Shown here: positions 15,274-25,944 of the stretch, piece by piece
How positions within the stretch are numbered: position 1 is the stretch's first letter
How the letters are laid out: the number at the start of each line of letters is the position of its first letter
Assembly (NCBI GenBank): GCA_020073395.1
Contig: JAIQFF010000011.1
Span: 1-61,807 of the forward strand
Origin: Terriglobia bacterium
GTDB lineage: Bacteria > Acidobacteriota > Terriglobia > Terriglobales > Acidobacteriaceae
DNA length: 61,807 bases
Direction of reading: 5' to 3'
Made by a program: the position numbers and the translations under genes
The notes under the pieces: generated by a model
Seen by the model: the letters and a program-made list of their open reading frames with translations, nothing else
The model's database searches: none
Told to the model about the DNA's origin: nothing

Positions 15274-16833
15274 TCAGGCGCAGTCTCGAGATCTGGGGTC
15301 AGTTCCCAATTCCATGTCTCGCGGCCGTTTCCGAAACACCGCCCTGACTCCGTTGCGCCAGCGCTCGTCAATACCCACAACCGTCCATTCAATCTCGGGC
15401 GAGATGTAGTGCAGTAGAGTGTCCGTAGCGGGATGCACATGCAACGCGGGCGCCACCAGAAACAACAAGGGCCGTTCGCCCGACAATTCCCGCTCGGGAA
15501 AATAGCCGAACCGCTGAAACTCTCCCCGGGCATGGTGCCAGGCTACTCGCGACCAATAGTCCAGACCTTGCAGGGGCAGGTGGATGTCTTCATCGGCCTT
15601 CAGTTCGACCACCGCCAGTCTTCCGGAGCGCGTGGTGGTCAGCACATCAATCATGGCGCGGTCCGAAGCAGAGAATGCCGGCACCTGGGAATACAGGCAG
15701 GCGGCATCGAGGCGCTCGTCCACCTCCGATACATCCTGCACGACCAGGGACTCCAGCCAGCGTTCGGGATGCAATCGCCACAGCGCATGATCTCGCGGTC
15801 CCTCAGCATGACGGACCTCTCCCACGCTGTGAGCCAGGCTGCGGAAGGCATCTGCGTTCGGTTCCCCGAGCACTCTTTCATCTGCCCCCACTCCAAATAC
15901 GATCTCCGCCGTTCGGCGCAGCGTTCCGGGATGGTGTGCCAAGCGTGCCTTGGCGAATTCGAGTCCATGGCAGCGAAAGGTGATCTCGGCTGCCGAGACC
16001 ACCGCCATTTCGGCTTCGGGCATCAACTCCCGTACCCGGTCGATGGCCTCCGCAAACCGTTCCCTGGCCTGGGCCTCGTCCGTCCAGTGCACCAACCGGG
16101 TCCTCACGTTGCCGCGGTCCGAAACCTCGATTTCTTTGAGGGCGTCTTCTCGATTTTCCAGTTCGTATAACTGCCACTTGGCGGCGCCAGGATGTAGATG
16201 TGCCATGCGCTCGCGGGTCAGCTCGGAGGTCGCCGCCGGTAAGAACAGCTTCAAACCTTCCACCATTACTTTCCCCGCTTGCGCCAGGCGGCAGGCATCG
16301 AGCCACAGGATTCCGAAGGTCAGAGCGGCATCGATCGAAGACTGGGTCTCCTGCGGATTCACACCCAGCACCGCGAAACCGGATTGTCCGCGGCGCAGCA
16401 GCCCACGGGCATAAATGGGACCGAACGATCGCTCCAGATCGGGAGAAGTGGTCAGGGGAGAGGCAACATAAGCAGGAAAGCGGCGTTCCAGGGTGCGCTG
16501 CAAGCTGCGCTGGTAGGCCAGCCGCGTGGCACGTTTCGCAGTCGGAGTACGCCGGTCGCGCTGCCGGCAAATTTCCAGTTTGCCAGGACGCGTCTGCCCC
16601 AGCCGCTGCACCGCCAGCCGCAGCACTTCATGTTTGATCTCCACATCAAGAACTCGCCGGACCATATTTCTTTCGTCCGACCAAAGATGGAGCAGACATT
16701 TGTTGTGCTCACCGGAGATGGAATACTTGGCCTGCGCCAGGTCAAACACGGCAGCTCCGTCATCGAGCACGATGGCATCTCGTGCTCCAGCCAGAAAATC
16801 CTCAATTGTGCGAGCCAGGGCCTCGGGGGTCAT
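15274..16833 (-). CDS. Uncharacterised protein with C-terminal PD-(D/E)XK-like nuclease motif
   Basis: The protein has 519 residues from ATG 16833; a GTG 63 bases upstream is an alternative. The N-terminal 350 residues are not recognised and include an Arg-rich basic stretch (about 80-125, RQRDRRTPTAKRATRLAYQR) and many His/Arg patches. The C-terminal region has MIDVLTTTRSGRLAVVELKADE, which matches the D-x(n)-E-x-K core of PD-(D/E)XK nucleases (D396, E410, K412), followed by a helix with LPLQGLDYWSRVAWH, where the Gln is common in this fold. This suggests a DNA- or RNA-cleaving enzyme of the NucS/DUF91-like type. No methyltransferase or helicase partner is adjacent. Confidence 0.6.
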   Translation of the reverse strand: MTPEALARTIEDFLAGARDAIVLDDGAAVFDLAQAKYSISGEHNKCLLHLWSDERNMVRRVLDVEIKHEVLRLAVQRLGQTRPGKLEICRQRDRRTPTAKRATRLAYQRSLQRTLERRFPAYVASPLTTSPDLERSFGPIYARGLLRRGQSGFAVLGVNPQETQSSIDAALTFGILWLDACRLAQAGKVMVEGLKLFLPAATSELTRERMAHLHPGAAKWQLYELENREDALKEIEVSDRGNVRTRLVHWTDEAQARERFAEAIDRVRELMPEAEMAVVSAAEITFRCHGLEFAKARLAHHPGTLRRTAEIVFGVGADERVLGEPNADAFRSLAHSVGEVRHAEGPRDHALWRLHPERWLESLVVQDVSEVDERLDAACLYSQVPAFSASDRAMIDVLTTTRSGRLAVVELKADEDIHLPLQGLDYWSRVAWHHARGEFQRFGYFPERELSGERPLLFLVAPALHVHPATDTLLHYISPEIEWTVVGIDERWRNGVRAVFRKRPRDMELGTDPRSRDCA

Positions 16834-17000
16834 GATTAGGATGCTTTCACCTTCCCGAATCCGTGTCTGTGACGTATGACCATCCCGATAGTCCACTGTG
16901 ATCCGAAGGGCTCACACAAACCACCTCGGCCCGCATCAACCCGTGGGATAATGAAGAGACTTCCTGGGAGTCTTTCCCGGTCCAAGGACATCTAATTAAC

Positions 17001-18452
17001 GTGGATAAAAATCGCTTCTTCTTCCAGCACTACGGCCTCACCGAACATGATCTCGAGCGCTATCTGGCGGCTGCCCTCTCGGCTGGTGGAGAATACGCCG
17101 ACCTTTACTTCGAATACCTTTCGTCCACATCGCTGATGGTGGACGAGTCCATGGTGAAGTCCGCGTCCCAGGGAATCTCCGCTGGATGCGGAGTGCGCGT
17201 AGTGGTGGGCGAGCGCACCGGCTACGCCTACACCGATGACCTCTCTGCAGAGCGTATTTTGCACGCGGCACGTACTGCGGCGCTGATTGCCAGCGGACCC
17301 TCCAAGACCCCGGTCGTAGGCTTCCAGGAAAAGGCCGCGCGCAGTCTCTACCCGGTCACGCTGCCTTCGGTGGATGCTGAAATCACGGCCAAGGTTGAGT
17401 TGGTCATGCGCGGCGATGCCTCGGCCCGCGCCTACGATCCGCGCATAAAGGAAGTTCGTGCCAGCTACTCCGACGAGTTGCGCAACATCCTGGTGGTGGG
17501 TTCTGACGGTACATTTGCTGAAGATTCCCAGCCCCTGGCCCGCATGAATGTGTCCTGCATCGCCAAGACCGAGGGCAATTCCGCACGGGGAAGCTCCGGC
17601 GGCGGTGGACGCGTCGCTCTCGACTTCTTCTTCGGCGAAAAAACTCCCGAATATTTCGCGAAAGAAGCAGCCCGCCAGGCCATTCTGCAACTCGATGCTC
17701 GTGAAGCTCCGGCCGGCGAGATGGAAGTAGTACTCGGTCCGGGGTGGCCCGGCGTGCTTCTGCACGAAGCTGTAGGCCACGGCCTCGAAGCTGACTTCAA
17801 TCGCAAGCAGACTTCGGCCTTTGCCGGGCTTATCGGCAAGCGCGTAGCCAGCGAAAAATGTACGGTTGTCGATAATGGCACCATGCCCTGGCGGCGCGGT
17901 TCGCTTAACGTGGACGACGAAGGTCAACCCACACAGAACACCGTCCTGATCGAGAACGGAATTCTGAAGGGATACCTGAGCGACAAACTATCCTCCCGGC
18001 TCATGGGCATGGCCGATACCGGCAACGGCCGTCGCGAAAGTTACGAACACATCCCCATGCCCCGCATGACGAATACTTACATGCTGGCTGGGCAGGACGA
18101 TCCGGAAGACATTATCCGTTCGGTCAAGCACGGCGTTTACGCGGTAAACTTCGGCGGCGGGCAGGTGGACATCACCAGTGGTAAGTTTGTCTTCTCGGCT
18201 TCAGAGGCCTATCTCATCGAGAACGGCCACGTCACCGCCCCCATCAAGGGGGCGACGCTGATCGGGAACGGTCCCGACGTACTCACCCGCGTCTCTATGG
18301 TAGGCAACGATCTAAAACTCGACGAGGGCGTCGGCACCTGCGGCAAAGATGGCCAGGCCGTACCCGTCGGCGTCGGCATACCCACGTTGAAAGTTGATCG
18401 CCTGACCGTGGGCGGAACCGCCAAGAAAGATCCCGGCGGGTTCATGCAGTAG
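17001..18452 (+). CDS. tldD: TldD metalloprotease subunit
   Basis: The 483-residue protein starts with GTG. It carries the TldD zinc motif HEAVGHGLEADFN (HExxxH, about residue 255) and the conserved tail (VGIPTLKVDRLTVGG). TldD forms a heterodimeric protease with TldE/PmbA that removes modified peptide leaders and degrades unfolded peptides. The tldE partner follows on the same strand about 100 bases downstream with a repeat in between, so the pair is likely expressed together. TldD carries the catalytic zinc and TldE lacks it. Confidence 0.96.
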   Translation: MDKNRFFFQHYGLTEHDLERYLAAALSAGGEYADLYFEYLSSTSLMVDESMVKSASQGISAGCGVRVVVGERTGYAYTDDLSAERILHAARTAALIASGPSKTPVVGFQEKAARSLYPVTLPSVDAEITAKVELVMRGDASARAYDPRIKEVRASYSDELRNILVVGSDGTFAEDSQPLARMNVSCIAKTEGNSARGSSGGGGRVALDFFFGEKTPEYFAKEAARQAILQLDAREAPAGEMEVVLGPGWPGVLLHEAVGHGLEADFNRKQTSAFAGLIGKRVASEKCTVVDNGTMPWRRGSLNVDDEGQPTQNTVLIENGILKGYLSDKLSSRLMGMADTGNGRRESYEHIPMPRMTNTYMLAGQDDPEDIIRSVKHGVYAVNFGGGQVDITSGKFVFSASEAYLIENGHVTAPIKGATLIGNGPDVLTRVSMVGNDLKLDEGVGTCGKDGQAVPVGVGIPTLKVDRLTVGGTAKKDPGGFMQ

Positions 18453-18458
18453 AACATT

Positions 18459-18545
18459 TCAGATTGCAGAATTTAGATTGCAGAATGAACACCATCGAAT
18501 CTGCACATTTAGATCTGAAATCTGAAATCACAGATCTGAAATCAT
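18459..18545. repeat. CAGATTGCAGATTT-type repeat between tldD and tldE
   Basis: This is an AT-rich tandem of CAGATTGCAGA, TTTAGATTGCAGA and AGATCTGAAATCTGAAATCA units. Related tandem units recur at 19948-20045 (after tldE) and 56047-56117 (before the kinase gene). The units are partly self-complementary (GATTTCAGAT/ATCTGAAATC) and can pair over long distances. Confidence 0.7.
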
Positions 18546-18549
18546 CTTT

Positions 18550-19938
18550 ATGCCTCAAACTCAACTGGAAACTAAGAACCAGGAACTGAAAACTGATCTT
18601 CGCGACCTCGCGCAAGACATCGTCCGCCGAGCCATGGCCGGAGGCGCGACGGCCGCGGAATGCGTCGTCCGCGAGGGCGATGAATTCTCCACGCTCGTCC
18701 GTCTGGGGCAGGTCGAAACCCTTAAGGAAGCCGGCTCCCGCTCCATTGGCGTGCGGGTATTTCATGGCCAGCGTTCCGCCAGCACGTATTCCAGCGACTT
18801 TTCCCGCGACGCGCTCGACCGCATGTTGAAGTCCGCGCTGGAGCTGGCCAAAATTACCTCCGAAGATCCCTTCAGCGGTATTCCCGAACCTTCGCAACTC
18901 GGCTCTCTGTCAGGCGACCTCGATCTCTATTTCGCTGACGTGTACTCTCTGCCCGGTGAAGAACGTATCAACTATGCCCGCCGCGCCGAGAAGGCTGCGC
19001 TTGACTATGATCCTCGCATCAAGAATTCGGAGGGCGGCTCGTTCGACGCCGCTACCGGTCACAAAGTTCTGGCCAACTCTCACGGATTCGTAGGTGAGTA
19101 CCGCCGGTCCTATTGTTCGGTCGCGGCCGTGCCCATCGCGCAATCGGAAAACGGCGCCATGCAGCGTGATTACTGGTTCTCGGTGGCCCGCAATCTGGGC
19201 CGGCTGGACTCTCCTGAAGAAGTAGGAAAGATCGCGGCCCAACGTACTTTGAGGCGCCTGGGCGGGCGCAAAGTAAAGACGGCGCAGGTCCCCATCGTGC
19301 TCGATCCCATGGTGGCCACTTCTATCCTGGGCCACATTTTTGAAGGCATCAACGGAGATTCGGTCTATCGCGGCGCGTCGTTCCTGGCGGGCAAGCTGGG
19401 CGAAAAGATCGCGGGCGACCACGTCACCGTGATCGACGACGGCACCATGGTCGGAGGTTTCGGCACCTCACCGTTCGACGGCGAAGGCATCCCGACCCGG
19501 CGCACGGTCGTCATCGAAAAGGGCGTGCTCAAGTCATATTTGCTCAACACCTACACCGCAAAAAAACTCGGCCTCCAGACCACCGGCAACGCCTCTCGTG
19601 GACTTGCCGGCACTCCGGGTATCGGCCCGGGAAATTATTTCCTGCAACCGGGTACGAAGAGCCCGAAAGAAATTATTGCTGACATTCCCGAGGGCCTGTA
19701 CGTCACTGAATTTCTCGGCCACGGCGCCAACCTGGTGACTGGCGACTACTCCCGTGGCGCCTCCGGCCTCTGGATCTCAGGCGGCGAACTGACCTACCCC
19801 GTGGAAGAGATCACGGTGGCGGGAAATCTGAAAGAGATGTTCTTTAACATTTCCGAGATCGCCAGTGACCTGGAATTTCGCGGCGCCATGGCGTGCCCAA
19901 CCATCCGCATCGACGGTCTGATCGTCGGCGGCGAGTAA
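18550..19938 (+). CDS. tldE: TldE/PmbA protease subunit
   Basis: The 462-residue TldE/PmbA protein shows RDLAQDIVRRAMAGGATAAE, SIGVRVFHGQRSASTYSSDF, a PMVATSILGHIFEGINGDSVY segment, and the tail CPTIRIDGLIVGG. It pairs with TldD to form the protease. The first residues, MPQTQLETKNQELKTD, are encoded by an AACTGGAAACTAAGAACCAG repeat-like tract rather than family sequence, so the start codon and N-terminus seem to have been supplied by a dispersed repeat. The native start may lie nearer to residue 15. No zinc motif is present, as expected. Confidence 0.95.
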   Translation: MPQTQLETKNQELKTDLRDLAQDIVRRAMAGGATAAECVVREGDEFSTLVRLGQVETLKEAGSRSIGVRVFHGQRSASTYSSDFSRDALDRMLKSALELAKITSEDPFSGIPEPSQLGSLSGDLDLYFADVYSLPGEERINYARRAEKAALDYDPRIKNSEGGSFDAATGHKVLANSHGFVGEYRRSYCSVAAVPIAQSENGAMQRDYWFSVARNLGRLDSPEEVGKIAAQRTLRRLGGRKVKTAQVPIVLDPMVATSILGHIFEGINGDSVYRGASFLAGKLGEKIAGDHVTVIDDGTMVGGFGTSPFDGEGIPTRRTVVIEKGVLKSYLLNTYTAKKLGLQTTGNASRGLAGTPGIGPGNYFLQPGTKSPKEIIADIPEGLYVTEFLGHGANLVTGDYSRGASGLWISGGELTYPVEEITVAGNLKEMFFNISEIASDLEFRGAMACPTIRIDGLIVGGE

Positions 19939-19947
19939 GGCGATCTC

Positions 19948-20045
19948 AGATTGATGATTTCAGATTGTAGATTTTCGAGCCTTCTGGCATCGGCAGCCTT
20001 AAGATCTGCAATCTGAAATCATCAATCTAAAATCTCCAATCCCAA
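19948..20045. repeat. CAGATTGTAGATTT-type repeat after tldE
   Basis: The units TCAGATTGATGATTTCAGATTG and GATCTGCAATCTGAAATCATCA face each other, giving a long imperfect inverted repeat (for example GATGATTTCAGATTG against CAATCTGAAATCATC). It belongs to the same family as 18459-18545. It might act as a transcription end structure after tldE. Confidence 0.7.
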
Positions 20046-20064
20046 ATTCCCGTACAATCTCCCC

Positions 20065-20568
20065 ATGGGAGGCCTGCTCCAGCCCGCTCCGGCAAAGGAC
20101 GATCGCGACTCCAATTGGCGTCCGATCATGCTGGGTGTGGTGCTGGTGGTCATAGTGGTAGTGATCGCCTCTCTCCTCCTGCGCACCGATTCCAAAATTG
20201 CGAATGAGCCCCCGGCCTACGCCGCCAACTTAAAGTTCTCCGACATGAAGATGAGCGCGGCAGAAAACTTTGTTGGGGCCACTGTCACTTATCTTGACGG
20301 CACGGTCACCAATAGCGGAGACAAGACCGTCAGTCATGCCGTGGTAAGCGTCACCTTCAAAGACTCGCTCGGCCAGATCGCGCAGGTCGAGGACGTCCCC
20401 CTGCGCATTCTCCAGACCAGCGGTCCCTACCCCGAGGCGGTGGATCTCCGCGCCGCCCCCCTGACTCCGGCCCAGAGCAAACCCTTCCGCCTCATCTTCG
20501 AGCACGTCACCGCCGACTGGAACCATGAGTATCCGGAGTTAAAGGTGACCGACGTGTCCGTGAAGTGA
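20065..20568 (+). CDS. Single-pass membrane protein, DUF2393/FxLYD-like
   Basis: The protein has 167 residues. One membrane helix (IMLGVVLVVIVVVIASLLL, about 28-46) is followed by an exported Ig-like domain with ENFVGATVTYLDGTVTNSGD, VVSVTFKDSLGQIAQVEDVP and PFRLIFEHVTADWNHEYPEL. This is typical of DUF2393-type beta-sandwich proteins common in Acidobacteria. The function is unknown. It lies between repeat families of the CAGATT and ATTGAGTAATT types. Confidence 0.65.
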   Translation: MGGLLQPAPAKDDRDSNWRPIMLGVVLVVIVVVIASLLLRTDSKIANEPPAYAANLKFSDMKMSAAENFVGATVTYLDGTVTNSGDKTVSHAVVSVTFKDSLGQIAQVEDVPLRILQTSGPYPEAVDLRAAPLTPAQSKPFRLIFEHVTADWNHEYPELKVTDVSVK

Positions 20569-20570
20569 AA

Positions 20571-20700
20571 AGGAGAATTGAGTAATTCTGAAATTGAGAA
20601 CGTGAGTAATCGGGTATTGAGCAATTTGAACAATCAAGAAATCCTCTTGCCTTGTTTCCAAATTACTCAATTACCCAATTTCTCAATTCTCCAATCTTCT
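20571..20700. repeat. ATTGAGTAATTC-type repeat upstream of selD
   Basis: The left half (GAGAATTGAGTAATTCTGAAATTGAG, 20573 on) and the right half (CTCAATTACCCAATTTCTCAATTCTCC, 20668 on) are approximately inverse copies. They form a long imperfect hairpin right before the selD start. The right half reads as MFPNYSITQFLNSPIFYNAA in the selD frame, but this is repeat sequence and not part of SelD. Confidence 0.7.
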
Positions 20701-20711
20701 ACAATGCTGCT

Positions 20712-21866
20712 ATGCCGGAAGTCAAAATCAGGCTTACCGAGACGGTGAAGGCTGGAGGCTGCGCCTCCAAGCTAAGCCCCGCTCTTCTCGACCAGGTGCT
20801 GGGCAAACTGCCGCGCCAGCACGATGCCAACGTTCTGGTGGGTTTCGATCATGCCGATGACGCCGGTGTGTACAGGATCACCCCTGACCTGGCGTTGGTG
20901 CAGACCGTCGATTTCTTCACGCCCATGGTGGACGATCCCTACACCTTTGGCCAAATTGCCGCCACGAATGCATTGAGCGACGTTTATGCCATGGGCGGCC
21001 GCCCCATCACAGCGCTGGCTCACGTGTGCTTCCCGGCCAAGGGCGATTTCGAAGTGTTGGAGCAAATTCTGGCCGGCGGACTTTCGAAGATGATGGAAGC
21101 GAACTGCACAGTCGTGGGCGGCCACAGCATCCGCGATGAGGAAACCAAGTTCGGATATTCCGTCACCGGTCTTATCGATCCCGAGCGGGTATTCACCAAT
21201 GGCCGCGCTCGGCCCGGCGATCGATTGCTGTTTACCAAGGCACTGGGTACAGGCGTGATCTCCACCGCAATTAAGAAGGGCACGGCCAAGCCGTCCTGGA
21301 TCGAAGCCGCCACGCGTTCGATGACCACGCTGAACAAGACTGCCAGCGAACTCATTGTTGTGTTCTCCACTCAGGCGGAAACCACCGCTGCCCACGTGGG
21401 GACGGCCGCCCTCGGCCGTCCGGCTGAGCCCGGCTCGGCAGCTTTAAGCCCACGGCCAACGACCAGCGACCAACGACCCATCCACTCTCTGACCGACGTC
21501 ACCGGCTTCGGTCTCATCGGCCACGCCCGCGAGATGGCCCTCGCCTCCAATGTCTCGCTGCGTTTCCACATCCACCAGATTCCGCTGCTCGAGGGCGCTC
21601 TGGATTGCATTCGCGCAGGCAACATCCCGGGCGGCCTGAACAATAACCGTGATTTTGCCGAATGCGTGGTGGGATACGACGAAGCAATTCCGGAGGAGTT
21701 GAAGACCATCCTGTTTGATCCGCAAACTGCCGGCGGGCTTTTGGTCGCGGTCGCCCCGGAGCATTCTCCCGACCTGATCCGAGACCTCAAAGCCGCGGGA
21801 GTGCCCGTGGTGGAAATCGGCGAAGTCCGGGAGCGGACAAAGCCGTTGATCGCAGTGGCAGCCTGA
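20712..21866 (+). CDS. selD: Selenide, water dikinase (selenophosphate synthase) with an in-frame insertion
   Basis: The protein has 384 residues from ATG 20712. The active-site Cys17 and Lys20 are in AGGCASK, the same positions as in E. coli SelD, and Cys rather than selenocysteine is used. The other conserved parts are VGFDHADDAGVY, VQTVDFFTPMVDDPYTFGQIAATNALSDVYAMGG, TVVGGHSIRDEETKFGYSVTG, SLTDVTGFGLIGHAREM and PQTAGGLLVAV. Between about residues 224 and 256, where the family goes directly from the ASELIV helix to MTDVTGFG, there are about 33 additional residues (ETTAAHVGTAALGRPAEPGS onward) encoded by a dispersed palindrome. The enzyme makes selenophosphate from selenide and ATP for selenocysteine or selenouridine. 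Confidence 0.95.
   Translation: MPEVKIRLTETVKAGGCASKLSPALLDQVLGKLPRQHDANVLVGFDHADDAGVYRITPDLALVQTVDFFTPMVDDPYTFGQIAATNALSDVYAMGGRPITALAHVCFPAKGDFEVLEQILAGGLSKMMEANCTVVGGHSIRDEETKFGYSVTGLIDPERVFTNGRARPGDRLLFTKALGTGVISTAIKKGTAKPSWIEAATRSMTTLNKTASELIVVFSTQAETTAAHVGTAALGRPAEPGSAALSPRPTTSDQRPIHSLTDVTGFGLIGHAREMALASNVSLRFHIHQIPLLEGALDCIRAGNIPGGLNNNRDFAECVVGYDEAIPEELKTILFDPQTAGGLLVAVAPEHSPDLIRDLKAAGVPVVEIGEVRERTKPLIAVAA
21396..21440 (+). repeat. Two-hairpin dispersed element inside selD
   Basis: GTGGGG leads into GACGGCCG-CCCT-CGGCCGTC (21401-21420, perfect stem), then GGCTGAGCC/GGCTCGGC (21422-21439). It is followed by CCAACGACC units to about 21479. The insertion is in frame and encodes HVGTAALGRPAEPGSAAL. 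The homologous element in mnmG is read in the same frame. Confidence 0.85.
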
Positions 21867-21876
21867 ACACCTCACG

Positions 21877-21922
21877 TGTAGCGCCGCCGTCCCGGCGGCT
21901 GTCCAGTGGGCGTCTCGCCCAC
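21877..21922 (+). repeat. Two-hairpin dispersed element after selD
   Basis: GTAGC is followed by GCCGCC/GGCGGC (21883-21899) and then TGTCCA and GTGGGCG-TCT-CGCCCAC (21906-21922). It has the same two-hairpin layout as the copy within selD, with different stem bases. It lies right after the selD stop and could serve as a terminator-like structure. Confidence 0.75.
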
Positions 21923-22061
21923 CGCTGCGGAGGCAAGATGCCGGCGCTGCATGGCTGTCCCCATGTGGTCCGTGATGAACGGAAAGTCCCGGAATCGTCG
22001 CTCACGGATTGGCATTTATCCCAGTGAAGTACCATTCTATTTCCCTCTGGAGTATCCCCTC

Positions 22062-23051
<990 letters not shown>

Positions 23052-23065
23052 GCTGGCATTACTCC

Positions 23066-23252
23066 GTCATGCTGAGCGGAGGAAGCGTCGCTTTGACCGC
23101 TTTTCCGCAGTCGAAGCACCCCTATTCCCTCCGCGAAGCTGTCACACCTGCAGCGCTTGTAGGCGCCGACATCTCAGCAGGCTATAGGGGTCCTTCGTTC
23201 TCCGCCTCTTCGCCAGCGAAGAGGCGGCTTCGCTCAGGATGACCGGATAGGA
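23066..23252. repeat. Degenerate TCATGCTGAGCGGAGG-type dispersed repeat
   Basis: GTCATGCTGAGCGGAGGAAG with GCAGTCGAAGCACCCC, then a complementary-looking half around 23190-23245 (GGGGTCCTTCG..CGCTCAGGATGACCGG). It is the same family as 40495-40559. This repeat type is familiar from many soil bacteria. Confidence 0.65.
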
Positions 23253-23277
23253 GTTGTTGCCAAGAATTTGCCGCAAG

Positions 23278-23301
23278 AAAAAGGGCGGCCGTTGGCCGCC
23301 C
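23278..23301 (-). terminator. Rho-independent terminator after ftsH
   Basis: GGGCGGCC at 23283-23290 and GGCCGCCC at 23294-23301 form an 8-bp stem with loop GTT. On the minus strand it is followed by TTTTT (A-run 23278-23282). It lies 30 bases beyond the ftsH stop and ends the tilS-hpt-ftsH transcript. Confidence 0.88.
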
Positions 23302-23330
23302 TTGCTGAAGTCCGAGGTCTTACGCCGGCT

Positions 23331-25238
<1,908 letters not shown>

Positions 25239-25404
25239 CGAAGACTCCTGATAAACAACCGCACGCCAATGCGAACCACTGGTGGCACCTAATTAGATGC
25301 CCAGCCGCAGGTTTTGGATTGGACAAGTTGCCAAACCTGTATTCTAACCGTTCCGAGGCAAAAAAGGTCGCCGTTCTGCCAATGACTTAAGTCATGGGTT
25401 CACT

Positions 25405-25944
25405 TCAGCTTGCAGAGCCGACATACGGCAGGTTCCGGTTGGTCTGTTCAGGGGAGCCTAAACCGTAACCCACCAGGAAGGCCTCATCCACCAAAAACCC
25501 GAAATAATCGGGCTGTAACTGGACCCTGCGGGCCGACTGCCGGTCCAACAGCGTGGCCAACTTCACCGATGCTGCACCCCGGGCCTTCAGATCGCTCATT
25601 AGAAATTCGGTGGTAATCCCGGAATGAACCAGGCCTTCCACGACCAGCACGTTCTGGCCGCGAATGTCGGGCTCGTGACTGAAGAAAATCTCCAAAACCC
25701 CACCCGAACCATCCTCCTCGTGCAGGTGATACTTGGGCTTGATGAACTGGCAGATCACCGGAACTTCCAGCGCCCGCACCAGATCAGCCATGAAGATAAA
25801 ACCGTTCTCCAGCAGGGCCAGCAGGTGGATGGTCTGGCCGCGATAGTCGTCGGAAATCTGCCGTCCCATCTCCCGTACCCGCTTCTGTATCTGTTCGGCG
25901 GGGATCACAGTGCGCGGCAGCCCCGGCCTTGCGAACTCATTCAT
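25405..25944 (-). CDS. hpt: Hypoxanthine phosphoribosyltransferase-like protein with altered PRPP loop
   Basis: The protein has 179 residues from ATG 25944, overlapping the tilS end by 8 bases. The fold signatures are RVREMGRQISDDYRG, LLALLENGFIFMADLVRAL, a typical C-terminal PDYFGFLVDEAFLVGYGL, and LATLLDRQSARR. The PRPP-binding loop, usually VLxVEDIxDTGxT, is here VLVVEGLVHSGITT: both catalytic-loop acidic positions (Asp after Glu, and Asp of DTG) are replaced by Gly and His. The gene order tilS-hpt-ftsH supports an hpt origin. Activity in purine salvage is therefore uncertain; it may be a regulatory or altered-specificity relative. Confidence 0.8.
   Translation of the reverse strand: MNEFARPGLPRTVIPAEQIQKRVREMGRQISDDYRGQTIHLLALLENGFIFMADLVRALEVPVICQFIKPKYHLHEEDGSGGVLEIFFSHEPDIRGQNVLVVEGLVHSGITTEFLMSDLKARGAASVKLATLLDRQSARRVQLQPDYFGFLVDEAFLVGYGLGSPEQTNRNLPYVGSAS

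Noticed and set aside
20652..20711. Upstream start of selD (MFPNYSITQF)
   Set aside because: These codons are the right half of an ATTGAGTAATT-type repeat. Starting at ATG 20712 places Cys17 and Lys20 as in E. coli SelD.
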